Assembly (NCBI GenBank): GCA_903889655.1
Contig: CAISYL010000110.1
Coordinates: forward strand, 1-39,994
Length of the DNA: 39,994 nucleotides
Source of the DNA: an uncultured Alphaproteobacteria bacterium
GTDB lineage: Bacteria; Pseudomonadota; Alphaproteobacteria; Parvibaculales; Parvibaculaceae
Direction of reading: 5' to 3'
Shown: one piece after another, positions 15,992 to 27,236 of the stretch
Layout: the number at the start of each line of letters is the position of its first letter
Position numbering within the stretch: the stretch's first letter is position 1
Made by a program: the position numbers and the translations under genes
The notes under the pieces: model-generated
The model's database searches: none
What the model saw: the letters and a program-made list of their open reading frames with translations, nothing else
What the model was told of the DNA's origin: nothing

Positions 15992-17806
15992 ATGTTCCAG
16001 ACTTTCGACGATACGGCGGACCCCGCCCTTGGGATCGAGCGCGCGAAACGGCTCCGCGAGGAGCTGAAGAAGCGTGGCCTCGACGGCTTCCTCATCCCCC
16101 GCTCCGACGAGCATCAGGGCGAATATGTGCCGCCCCATGCCGAGCGATTGCACTGGCTCACCGGCTTTACCGGATCGGCGGGCATGGCCGTCGTCCTGCT
16201 GGACAAGGCCGCGATCTTCGTCGACGGACGCTACACATTACAGGTCCGCAATCAGGTCGATGTCGCGAGTTTCGAGCCGAAGTCGTTGATCGACGAGCCG
16301 CCCGTACGCTGGATCGAGCAGAACCTCACGAAAGGCGCGAAGCTCGCCTACGACCCATGGCTCCATACGGTCGATGCCGTCGCACGTTACAAGGCCGCCG
16401 CCGAGAAGGCCGGCGCGTCGCTGGTGCCCGTCGAGAGCAATCCGCTCGACGCCGTCTGGGCCGACCAGCCGGAGCCGCCGACGGCGCCTGTCCTTCCGCA
16501 CGCGCTCGAATTCGCGGGCGAGCCGGCCGCCGACAAGATCAGGCGCATCGCCAACGGGTTGATGAGCGACGATGTCAACGCCGTCGTTCTCACCATGCCG
16601 GACTCGATCGCCTGGGCGTTCAACATTCGCGGCAGCGATGTGCCTCATACGCCGCTGCCACTCGCCTTCGCGATCCTGCATGAAGATGGCCGCGCCGATC
16701 TCTTCATCGACGAGCGCAAGCTCGGGCCGGAGGCGCGCGCGCATCTGAAGCCTCTCGCCTTCATTCATCCGCGCGGCAAGCTTCTCGCCGCGCTCGACGA
16801 ACTCGGGCAGCGCAAGGCGACCGTGCTGGTCGATCCGGCAACCTGCGCCAGCGCGATCCATGACCGGCTGAAGGCGGCGGGCGCCGAGGTAAAGCGCGGA
16901 ACCGATCCTTGCGAACTGCCGAAGGCCTGCAAGAACGAGGCGGAGATCAAGGGTACGCGCGCCGCGCATCTGCGCGACGGTCGCGCCTTGACGAAGTTTC
17001 TCGCCTGGGTCGGAACGGAAGCGCCGAAAGGCGGCGTCGACGAGATCGCGGCGGCAAAGAAGCTCGAAAGCTTTCGCGCCGAGACGAACGAGTTGCGCGA
17101 CCTGAGCTTCGACACGATTTCCGGCGCGGGAGCCAATGGCGCGATCGTCCATTACCGCGTCACGACGGCGACCAACCGGCCGCTTCAGCGCGGCGAACTT
17201 TTCCTCGTCGATTCCGGTGGACAATATCTCGACGGCACGACGGATGTGACGCGCACCGTCGCCATTGGTGAAGCGTCGGCCGAGCAGCGCGACCGTTTCA
17301 CCCGCGTGCTGAAAGGCCATATCGGCATCGCCACCGCGCGCTTCCCGGAAGGGACGTCGGGTGCGCAGCTCGACGCCTTCGCGCGCATGGCGCTGTGGAA
17401 GGCCGGGCTCGACTACGACCACGGCACGGGCCATGGCGTCGGCTCCTATCTCTCGGTGCATGAAGGCCCGCAGCGCATCTCGAAGATGGGCGGCGTGCCG
17501 CTGAAGCCCGGCATGATCGTCTCGAACGAGCCCGGCTACTACAAGACCGGCGCCTATGGCATCCGCATCGAAAACCTGCTCGTCGTGACGCCGCCTGCAA
17601 TGATCGAGGGCGGCGAACGCCCGATGCTCTGCTTCGAAACGCTGACGCTGGCGCCGATCGATCTCGCCTGCGTCGAGCGCTCGCTTCTCACGCAGGACGA
17701 AGCCGACTGGCTCAATGCCTACCACGCCCGCGTGCGCGCGGCGCTGACACCGGGGCTCGATGAGGCGACACTCTCCTGGCTGAAGGACGCGACGCGGGCG
17801 ATTTGA
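15992..17806 (+). CDS. M24 family Xaa-Pro aminopeptidase (aminopeptidase P), 604 aa
   Basis: A metallopeptidase that removes N-terminal residues before proline. It has the three-domain layout of the long, eukaryote-like APP1 form: two creatinase-like N-terminal domains (about 1-150 and 160-310) and the pita-bread M24 catalytic domain (about 320-530), then a C-terminal extension. Metal ligands are visible: the two Asp in LVDSGGQYLDGTTDVTRT, the His in GTGHGVGSYLSVHEGP, and the two Glu in SNEPGYYKTGAYGIRIEN. The length agrees with alphaproteobacterial members and is longer than E. coli PepP (about 440). It starts 48 bases after prmA and appears to have its own promoter. It is cytoplasmic, without a signal peptide. 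Confidence 0.93.
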   Translation: MFQTFDDTADPALGIERAKRLREELKKRGLDGFLIPRSDEHQGEYVPPHAERLHWLTGFTGSAGMAVVLLDKAAIFVDGRYTLQVRNQVDVASFEPKSLIDEPPVRWIEQNLTKGAKLAYDPWLHTVDAVARYKAAAEKAGASLVPVESNPLDAVWADQPEPPTAPVLPHALEFAGEPAADKIRRIANGLMSDDVNAVVLTMPDSIAWAFNIRGSDVPHTPLPLAFAILHEDGRADLFIDERKLGPEARAHLKPLAFIHPRGKLLAALDELGQRKATVLVDPATCASAIHDRLKAAGAEVKRGTDPCELPKACKNEAEIKGTRAAHLRDGRALTKFLAWVGTEAPKGGVDEIAAAKKLESFRAETNELRDLSFDTISGAGANGAIVHYRVTTATNRPLQRGELFLVDSGGQYLDGTTDVTRTVAIGEASAEQRDRFTRVLKGHIGIATARFPEGTSGAQLDAFARMALWKAGLDYDHGTGHGVGSYLSVHEGPQRISKMGGVPLKPGMIVSNEPGYYKTGAYGIRIENLLVVTPPAMIEGGERPMLCFETLTLAPIDLACVERSLLTQDEADWLNAYHARVRAALTPGLDEATLSWLKDATRAI

Positions 17807-17834
17807 TCGGCTCTTTCCCCACCCACTCTCTCAA

Positions 17835-17939
17835 TCGTCATGGCCGGGCTTGTCCCGGCCATCCACGTCTTGCCTGCTTCATGAAGAAAGTCGTGGATAC
17901 GCGGCCACCTTGGTTTAAAGGAGGGCCCGCGCATGACGA
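17835..17939. repeat. Palindromic intergenic repeat element, about 105 bp
   Basis: The element has outer arms TCGTCATG (17835-17842) and CATGACGA (17932-17939). Within it are nested inverted repeats: GGCCGGG with CCCGGCC in the left part (17842-17860), ATCCACG (17861-17867) with CGTGGAT (17892-17898), and a central CTTCATGAAG (17877-17886). The left half closely matches the dispersed palindromic repeats of many Hyphomicrobiales genomes. The right half (17899-17931) has lost most of its symmetry. It lies between the convergent aminopeptidase and ligA genes and may act as a terminator for both. Only this copy is visible in the window. Confidence 0.75.
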
Positions 17940-17956
17940 GTATGGAAAAGGCGACC

Positions 17957-21750
<3,794 letters not shown>

Positions 21751-21766
21751 GAGGACGAGCCTCTAA

Positions 21767-22672
21767 CTAAAAGACCGTATGCCAGGCCTTGCTGATCCAG
21801 GAGTCCTTGTCCTCGACGGGCTTCAATCCCTGACCGGCGAGAAGGTTGTAACTGTCCTGATACCAGTCGCTGCCCGGATAATTATAGCCGAGGATCGCCG
21901 CCGCCGTCTGCGCCTCGGGCTTGATGCCGAGCGAGAGATAGGCTTCGACGAGACGATGCAATGCCTCCGGCACATGGGTCGTCGTCTGATACTTTTCGAT
22001 GACGACGCGGAAACGATTGATCGCCGCGATGTAGTCCCGCTTGTTCAGATAGTAGCGGCCGATCTCCATCTCCTTGCCGGCGAGATGGTCGCGCGTCAGA
22101 TCGAGCTTGAGGCGGGCGTCGCGCGCATATTCGGTTTGCGGAAAACGCTGGACGATGACGGTGAGCGCGGCCAGCGCGTCCTGCGTCATCTTCTGGTCGC
22201 GGCCGACGTCGGAAATCTGTTCGTAGTAGCAGAGCGCCACCAGATAATAGGCGTAGGCGACGTCCTTGCTGCCGGGATGGAGCGAGATGTAGCGCTGCGC
22301 GGTCAGCACGGCGTCGTCGTAATTGTTGACCTTGTAGTCGGAATAGGCGGCCATCAGCGTCGCGCGGCGGGCCCAGATCGAATAGGGATGCTGGCGCTCG
22401 ACTTCCTCGAATTCCTTCGCTGCCTTCTGGTAGTCACCGTCGGCCATGTAGTCCATGGCCTTGTTGTATATCTGTTCGACCGGCCGCTCTTCATAGGGCA
22501 GTTCCTCATCCGACGAACAGCCGCCGAGAAGGCCCAGCGAAAAGACGACGAGAGCGCCGACGACGGCGAGACGCAGCCCGCCGAGCCATGCACCTGCGGC
22601 ATCCGCATAATTCGTCCGCGAGATCGGGTTGGTCAGAAGAGCCTCACGCATGCCGGTCCAGGTCCATTTCAT
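21767..22672 (-). CDS. bamD: Outer membrane assembly lipoprotein BamD, 301 aa
   Basis: The lipoprotein subunit of the BAM complex, which folds beta-barrel proteins into the outer membrane. A hydrophobic stretch ends in lipobox LGGC with Cys52. TPR-type helical repeats follow, with the recognisable PVEQIYNKAMDYMADGDYQKAAKEFEEVERQHPYSIWA block, then AYSDYKVNNYDDAVLTAQRYISLHP and LAGKEMEIGRYYLNKRDYIAAINRF. The 51 residues before the Cys are longer than a normal lipoprotein signal. A second in-frame ATG at 22651 would shorten this by seven residues, and neither start has a strong ribosome binding site, so the N-terminus is uncertain. It is followed by recN after 16 bases. Confidence 0.92.
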   Translation of the reverse strand: MKWTWTGMREALLTNPISRTNYADAAGAWLGGLRLAVVGALVVFSLGLLGGCSSDEELPYEERPVEQIYNKAMDYMADGDYQKAAKEFEEVERQHPYSIWARRATLMAAYSDYKVNNYDDAVLTAQRYISLHPGSKDVAYAYYLVALCYYEQISDVGRDQKMTQDALAALTVIVQRFPQTEYARDARLKLDLTRDHLAGKEMEIGRYYLNKRDYIAAINRFRVVIEKYQTTTHVPEALHRLVEAYLSLGIKPEAQTAAAILGYNYPGSDWYQDSYNLLAGQGLKPVEDKDSWISKAWHTVF

Positions 22673-22693
22673 TCGGTCGTCCGGCAGGATTGC

Positions 22694-22710
22694 CCGAAAA
22701 GAGATTTCGG
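22694..22710. promoter_or_regulatory. Small hairpin in the bamD leader
   Basis: In the 195-base lpxC-bamD gap, CCGAAA (22694-22699) and TTTCGG (22705-22710) form a perfect six-pair stem with a five-base loop, 21 bases before the bamD start. The rest of the gap shows neither a convincing terminator for lpxC nor a clear promoter for bamD, so read-through from lpxC is possible. Confidence 0.3.
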
Positions 22711-22867
22711 AACAAGGCCATATCGAAGCGAGTCCGGAGGCTGTCGGATCGCGGGGTCCCCCCTCGCCCGACCGTGCCAGTGCATGTTTCTAGCCCAAAC
22801 GGGCGCGGGAAACCATAGCGGCACGTGGCCGGGAAGATGAATTGTCGGTGGGGAAAGGCCGAGCGGG

Positions 22868-23863
22868 TTACTCGGCCGGAATCGCCTGAACCCGGCGCGG
22901 ATCCGACGCCATGCCGGTAGCCAGATCGACGATCTCATAGGCCGAGGCATCGGCGAAAAGCGCACGAAGCACACGATTATTCATCGCATGACCGGCGCGC
23001 AGACCCTCGTAACGCCCGATCAGGGGCGCTCCGGCCAGCGCAAGATCGCCAACGGCATCGAGCACCTTATGGCGCACGAATTCATCGTCGAAACGCAGGC
23101 CCTCTTCGTTGAGGACTTCGTCGCCGTCGACGACAATCGTATTCTCAAGCGAACCGCCGAGGCCGAGGCCCATCTGCCACATCGCTTCCACATCCTTCAG
23201 GAAACCGAAGGTACGGGCGCGCAGAATTTCGTCCTTGAAAGACGGGTCGTTGAAATCCGCTTCGATCGTCTCATGGCCGATGACGGGATTGTCGAATTCG
23301 ATCTCGAAGGCGAGCTTGAAACCGGCGCCCGGCAGCAACGCTGCGCGCTTCAACCCGTCCTCGACGACGACCGGCTTCAGGATGCGGATGGCGCGGCGCG
23401 GCGCGGCAAGCGCCTTCAGGCCGATCGCCTCGATCGTTTCGATGAAAATCTGCGAGCTGCCATCCATCACCGGAATTTCCGGTCCGTCGATCTCGATCAG
23501 CAGATTGTCGATGCCGAGGAAAGAAAGCGCGGCCATCAGATGCTCGACAGTGCTGATCGACGTCCCCGCCTCGTTGCGGATGGCGGTCGAGAGCGTGGTG
23601 TCGCCGACATGGTCGAAACGCGCCGGCAGGTCCGTGACGCTGCGGTCGCGCGTACCAAGATCGGTGCGGCGGAAGACGAGGCCGAAGCCCGCGGCGGCGG
23701 GATGCATGTCCATGCGGATGGGGCGACCCGTATGCAGGCCGATGCCCTCGATCACGACCGGAGCGGCAAGCGTCATCTGCGGACAGGCGACAGCGGCAAC
23801 GCGCTCGCGGCGATGGGCCCGCGCCTCTTCCAGCATGATGGTTTCGAATTCGGTCTTGCGCAC
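22868..23863 (-). CDS. lpxC: UDP-3-O-acyl-N-acetylglucosamine deacetylase LpxC, 331 aa
   Basis: The zinc deacetylase that commits precursors to lipid A synthesis. Zinc ligands are visible: His108 in STVEHLMAAL, and His265 and Asp269 in RHKVLDAVGDLALAG. The catalytic His292 is in AGHAMNNR, and the substrate-contacting Glu lies in the IEIDGPEIPVMDGSS block. The fold begins at about residue 34 (VVIEGIGLHTGR), so the GTG start at 23861-23863 gives an unusually long 33-residue N-terminal extension; an ATG at 23836 would shorten it by nine. GTG has a weak AGGG upstream; the ATG has nothing better. The gene has its own control region after the ftsZ terminator and precedes bamD. Confidence 0.95.
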   Translation of the reverse strand: MRKTEFETIMLEEARAHRRERVAAVACPQMTLAAPVVIEGIGLHTGRPIRMDMHPAAAGFGLVFRRTDLGTRDRSVTDLPARFDHVGDTTLSTAIRNEAGTSISTVEHLMAALSFLGIDNLLIEIDGPEIPVMDGSSQIFIETIEAIGLKALAAPRRAIRILKPVVVEDGLKRAALLPGAGFKLAFEIEFDNPVIGHETIEADFNDPSFKDEILRARTFGFLKDVEAMWQMGLGLGGSLENTIVVDGDEVLNEEGLRFDDEFVRHKVLDAVGDLALAGAPLIGRYEGLRAGHAMNNRVLRALFADASAYEIVDLATGMASDPRRVQAIPAE

Positions 23864-23899
23864 TGTCTCGGCCCTGTTATCCGCGAATGCCCCATTGCG

Positions 23900-23955
23900 G
23901 TTCTAGCAGCGCGACGAATCCGTCACAAATAACAGTTTCTTACGGATTGTTACGG
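23900..23955 (-). promoter_or_regulatory. Candidate lpxC promoter with upstream direct repeats
   Basis: On the minus strand, TTGTGA (23928-23923) and TAGAAC (23905-23900) are separated by 17 bases, each with four of six consensus bases. A GANTC site (23916-23920), the target of the CcrM methylase in alphaproteobacteria, lies inside the spacer. Just upstream are two copies of TTACGG (plus strand, 23940-23945 and 23950-23955) ten bases apart, one helical turn, as expected for a regulator binding one face of the DNA. The region is AT-rich relative to its surroundings. Confidence 0.45.
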
Positions 23956-23979
23956 TGCAGCATTTTTCACAAGCCATTG

Positions 23980-24035
23980 ATTTCACAAACAAAACCTCGC
24001 CCAACCGGACTGGGAGTCCGAACCGGGCGAGGTTT
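23980..24035 (-). terminator. ftsZ: Intrinsic terminator of ftsZ
   Basis: An 11-pair stem, AAACCTCGCCC (23992-24002) with GGGCGAGGTTT (24025-24035), encloses a second six-pair stem, CGGACT (24006-24011) with AGTCCG (24015-24020), closed by a GGG loop. Reading in the ftsZ direction the hairpin is followed by a T-rich run (TTTTGTTTGTG). It begins 38 bases after the ftsZ stop. This is the clearest terminator in the window and ends the dcw transcription unit before lpxC. Confidence 0.88.
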
Positions 24036-24073
24036 GCCGAAAGCGCCCCCCGCGGGCGCAGGTCGTAGAGGCG

Positions 24074-25747
24074 TCAGTTAGCCTGGCGCCTCAGGAACGT
24101 CGGGATCTCCAGCTGCTCTTCCTCGAAGGAGGGCTGAACGAGCCGGCCTTCGGCCGAGGGGGTCAGGCTCGGCGCGGGCTGCTGCGGCTTAGCCTGTTCC
24201 TGGGGCTGCGAACGAACCTGTTCACGAGCCACCGGTTCGCGACGCGGCGCGGCCGGCTCTTCCTCACGGCGACGACCGCCGCCGGTCAGGCGCTCGAAGA
24301 GGCTCGGCCCCTTCTTGGGCACGCGGCTCTGCTGAACCGGAACGGGTTTGGCGGCGACATAGCCCTGCTGCTCCGCACGCGCGGTCTGCACCCGGTCGAG
24401 ATCGCCCGGGATATAGGGCCGCTTCGGCTCGGCGATGACCGCATTGGGCGAGACCACCGGCTCGTCGCGGCGCGCCTGCTGCGGCTGCATGCGGGGCTCC
24501 GGCTTGTGGATGATGACTTCCGCTTCGTATTCGTTCGGATCGAAGCCGCCCACTCGCGGCAGCGCACGTTCCGGCTGATCGAAGGAGAAATCGGCGACCG
24601 GCTCGACGCGGGATTCCTGCGTCGCCGTGCGCTCCTGCATCGGCTCGGCCTGACGGACCGGCGTTGCGGGCGTGGCCGGACGCGCCGTCGCGGCGAAGGT
24701 CGCCGCCTGACGGACCGGAGCACGCTCGGTTGCAACTGCCTTGGCCTGGACGGTTTCGACCGGGCGCTGCTGGTTGCGCTCGTCGACCTCGATACCGGTG
24801 GCGACGACGGAGACGCGCATGCGGCCGTCGAGCGCGGGATCGAAAGTCGAACCGACGATGATGTTCGCGTCGGGATCGACCTCGGAGCGGATGCGGTTGG
24901 CCGCCTCGTCCACTTCATAAAGAGTGAGGTCCATGCCGCCGGTGATGTTGATGAGAACGCCCTTGGCGCCCTTCATCGACACTTCGTCGAGCAGCGGGTT
25001 CGAAATCGCGGCTTCGGCAGCCTCGACCGCACGCTTCTCGCCGGTGGCCTCGCCCGTGCCCATCATGGCCTTGCCCATCTCGTTCATCACGGTGCGCACG
25101 TCCGCGAAGTCGAGATTGATGAGACCCGGCTTCATCATGAGGTCGGTGATGCCGGCAACGCCCGAATGGAGCACCTGGTCGGCCATCGCGAAGGCATCCG
25201 CGAAGGTCGTATTCTCGTTCGCCACCCGGAAGAGGTTCTGGTTCGGGATGATGATCAGCGTATCGACATACTGCTGAAGCTCGCGGATGCCTTCTTCGGC
25301 GAGGCGCATACGGCGCGTGCCTTCGAACTGGAAGGGCTTCGTCACGACGCCGACGGTGAGAACGCCCTGCTGCCGGGCGAGCCGCGCGATCACCGGCGCC
25401 GCGCCGGTGCCCGTGCCGCCGCCCATGCCGGCGGTGATGAAGACCATGTGCGCGCCCTGGATGTGCTCGACGATCTCGTCGAGCGCTTCCTCGGCTGCCG
25501 CGCAGCCGACTTCGGGACGCGAGCCTGCGCCGAGACCCTCGGTGATCGATGCGCCGAGCTGGATGCGGCGATCGGCCGACGAAAGCGCCAGCGCCTGCGC
25601 GTCGGTGTTCGCGACGACGAACTCGACGCCGTCGAGACCCGCCTCGATCATGTTGTTGACTGCATTGCCGCCGGCGCCGCCGACGCCGAACACGGTGATC
25701 CGGGGCTTCAGTTCCTTCGCCTGGGGTACCGTCAATTTGATGCTCAT
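24074..25747 (-). CDS. ftsZ: Cell division GTPase FtsZ, 557 aa
   Basis: The tubulin-like GTPase that forms the Z ring. The core runs from about 1 to 323: [14 protein letters not shown] (21-34), tubulin signature GGGTGTG (109-115), and the T7 loop NLDFADV (211-217) with catalytic Asp213 and Asp216. An intrinsically disordered Pro/Gln/Arg/Glu-rich linker of about 215 residues follows (324-540), containing the alphaproteobacterial [13 protein letters not shown] segment (482-494). The C-terminal peptide ([12 protein letters not shown]) binds FtsA and other partners. The long linker suits the class. The start at 25747 has AGGAGG seven bases upstream; a 40-codon open extension beyond it is rejected. 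ftsA lies 178 bases upstream. Confidence 0.98.
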   Translation of the reverse strand: MSIKLTVPQAKELKPRITVFGVGGAGGNAVNNMIEAGLDGVEFVVANTDAQALALSSADRRIQLGASITEGLGAGSRPEVGCAAAEEALDEIVEHIQGAHMVFITAGMGGGTGTGAAPVIARLARQQGVLTVGVVTKPFQFEGTRRMRLAEEGIRELQQYVDTLIIIPNQNLFRVANENTTFADAFAMADQVLHSGVAGITDLMMKPGLINLDFADVRTVMNEMGKAMMGTGEATGEKRAVEAAEAAISNPLLDEVSMKGAKGVLINITGGMDLTLYEVDEAANRIRSEVDPDANIIVGSTFDPALDGRMRVSVVATGIEVDERNQQRPVETVQAKAVATERAPVRQAATFAATARPATPATPVRQAEPMQERTATQESRVEPVADFSFDQPERALPRVGGFDPNEYEAEVIIHKPEPRMQPQQARRDEPVVSPNAVIAEPKRPYIPGDLDRVQTARAEQQGYVAAKPVPVQQSRVPKKGPSLFERLTGGGRRREEEPAAPRREPVAREQVRSQPQEQAKPQQPAPSLTPSAEGRLVQPSFEEEQLEIPTFLRRQAN

Positions 25748-25806
25748 CTCAGCCTCCTCGAAACGATTGGGAAAATGGGGGTCCGTCTTGCCGCCCTCAC
25801 CGGCGG

Positions 25807-25837
25807 CGCGGCACCCGCATGACCGGGCGGTGCCGCG
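25807..25837 (-). promoter_or_regulatory. Hairpin in the ftsZ leader
   Basis: CGCGGCACC (25807-25815) pairs perfectly with GGTGCCGCG (25829-25837), nine pairs with a 13-base loop. It lies about 60 bases upstream of the ftsZ ATG and would be part of any ftsZ leader transcribed from ftsA. No T run follows. It may influence ftsZ translation, mRNA stability or processing. Confidence 0.5.
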
Positions 25838-25897
25838 AGCCGGCCCGTACTTCGTCCCTGGCGCCACCGGCTCTTCGCCCCCTCAAGTGCCCCACAC

Positions 25898-25922
25898 CGG
25901 GCATGAATGTCGGTCATGCCCG
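25898..25922 (-). promoter_or_regulatory. Hairpin immediately after ftsA
   Basis: CGGGCATGA (25898-25906) pairs perfectly with TCATGCCCG (25914-25922), nine pairs with a seven-base loop, three bases past the ftsA stop. It lacks a T run, so a full terminator is unlikely; an mRNA-stabilising or attenuating structure between ftsA and ftsZ is more plausible. Confidence 0.55.
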
Positions 25923-25925
25923 CCA

Positions 25926-27236
25926 TTAGAAATTCTCCTTCAGCCAGCGGCTGAACTTGCGCAAGCCGCCACGTCCCGCCGCCCCTTCGCCCTCGCCTTC
26001 GCCGCCCGCCGCTTCGAGCGGAGAAATCTGCGAGTAGGTCAGAAGACCGGCGCAGGTCGAGAAGGCGGGGCCACCCGTCGCCTCGGCCAGTCCGGTGAGA
26101 CGGATGGGCTGCCCCACCCGCACCTGCTTGTCGAGCATGCGGCTCGCGAGCTCACGCGCGCCGTTCATCTGGCTCGCGCCGCCCGTCAGCACGACGCGGC
26201 GACCGGCGAGGCGGGCATATCCCGAAGCCTCAAGCCTGTCGCGCACCAGCTCGAACGTCTCTTCCAACCGGGGTTGGATGATGCCGGTCAACATCGACCG
26301 CGGAATATGATTCGCCGAATCAGCATCGCTCTCACCCACCTGAGGCACGTCAATCATTTCTCTCTCGTCGGACGGACTCGCCAGCGCGCTGCCATAGAGC
26401 GTCTTCATGCGCTCCGCATGGGCCAGCGGCGTCGAGAGTCCTCTCGCAATGTCATTAGTAATGTGATTCCCGCCAATAGACACGGAATCGCAATAGACCA
26501 TCGCACCTTCGAAGAAGACGGAGAGCGACGTCGTGCCGCCGCCCATGTCGATGACGGCAACGCCGAGGTCCATTTCGTCCTCGACCAGGCAAGCGAGACC
26601 GCTTGCATAGGGGCTCACCGCAATGCCGGCGACGGAGAGATGGCAGCGCTCGATGCAGAGCTCGAGATTGCGCAAGGGACCGCGCAGCGCACTGACCATA
26701 TGCACGTCGACACCGAGCTTTTCGCCGAACATGCCGCGCGGATCGCGCACGCCACGGGCGCCGTCGATGCTGTAGTTGGTGGGCAGAGCGTGCAGAACGT
26801 CGCGGCCTTCGGGCTGGAAATTCGCCTGGGCATAGCCGATGAGGCGCGTCAGATCGCCATCGGTCACTTCCGGCCCCGGCACAGCGGCCTTCACGCCGAC
26901 GGTCTGGCTTTTCGGCTCGGCGCCGGAGACGGCGACCACGACATCGCGGATGGTGACGCCAGCCATGCGCTCGGCGGCATCAACCGCGACACGGATCGCC
27001 TCTTCGGCGGCATCCATGTCGACCAGTGCGCCGGCGCGAATGCCGCGCGAGACCTGATGGCCGATGCCGATGACGCGAATGGGCGCGTGGCCGTTGGCCA
27101 TGCGACCCGGTTCAATCTTTGCGATGAAACAGGAGATTTTGCTGGAGCCGACATCGAGTGCCGCGATCGTGCCTGCGCGGCCCGCCGCAACGGGACGCCC
27201 CTGGAAACCCTTGGAACCCAGACTGACCATATTCAT
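25926..27236 (-). CDS. ftsA: Cell division protein FtsA, 436 aa
   Basis: The actin-like protein that anchors FtsZ to the membrane and recruits later division proteins. The ATPase core is visible: phosphate-1 motif IAALDVGSSKISCFIAK (24-40), the 1C domain insert (about 95-185), phosphate-2 motif IDMGGGTTS (229-237) and the adenosine motif VVLTGGASQMNGA (348-360). A Gly/Glu-rich linker (411-424) leads to an amphipathic C-terminal helix (LRKFSRWLKENF) that binds the membrane. ATG overlaps the ftsQ stop (ATGA). Residues about 250-312 use codons unlike the rest of the window (ATT, ACT, AGA, GGA, GCT). Confidence 0.97.
   Translation of the reverse strand: MNMVSLGSKGFQGRPVAAGRAGTIAALDVGSSKISCFIAKIEPGRMANGHAPIRVIGIGHQVSRGIRAGALVDMDAAEEAIRVAVDAAERMAGVTIRDVVVAVSGAEPKSQTVGVKAAVPGPEVTDGDLTRLIGYAQANFQPEGRDVLHALPTNYSIDGARGVRDPRGMFGEKLGVDVHMVSALRGPLRNLELCIERCHLSVAGIAVSPYASGLACLVEDEMDLGVAVIDMGGGTTSLSVFFEGAMVYCDSVSIGGNHITNDIARGLSTPLAHAERMKTLYGSALASPSDEREMIDVPQVGESDADSANHIPRSMLTGIIQPRLEETFELVRDRLEASGYARLAGRRVVLTGGASQMNGARELASRMLDKQVRVGQPIRLTGLAEATGGPAFSTCAGLLTYSQISPLEAAGGEGEGEGAAGRGGLRKFSRWLKENF

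Noticed and set aside
16238-17725. 495-codon minus-strand frame opposite aminopeptidase P
   Set aside because: Antisense shadow: the plus-strand frame has all M24 metal ligands, while the minus frame has no motif or ribosome binding site.
21751-21766. LexA box before recN
   Set aside because: Only 16 bases separate bamD and recN, and no GTTC-N7-GTTC or GAAC-N7-GAAC pattern is present there.
25748-25867. 40-codon N-terminal extension of ftsZ
   Set aside because: The extension covers the hairpin region, is not FtsZ-like, and the ATG at 25747 has an AGGAGG ribosome binding site and the normal MSIKL start.
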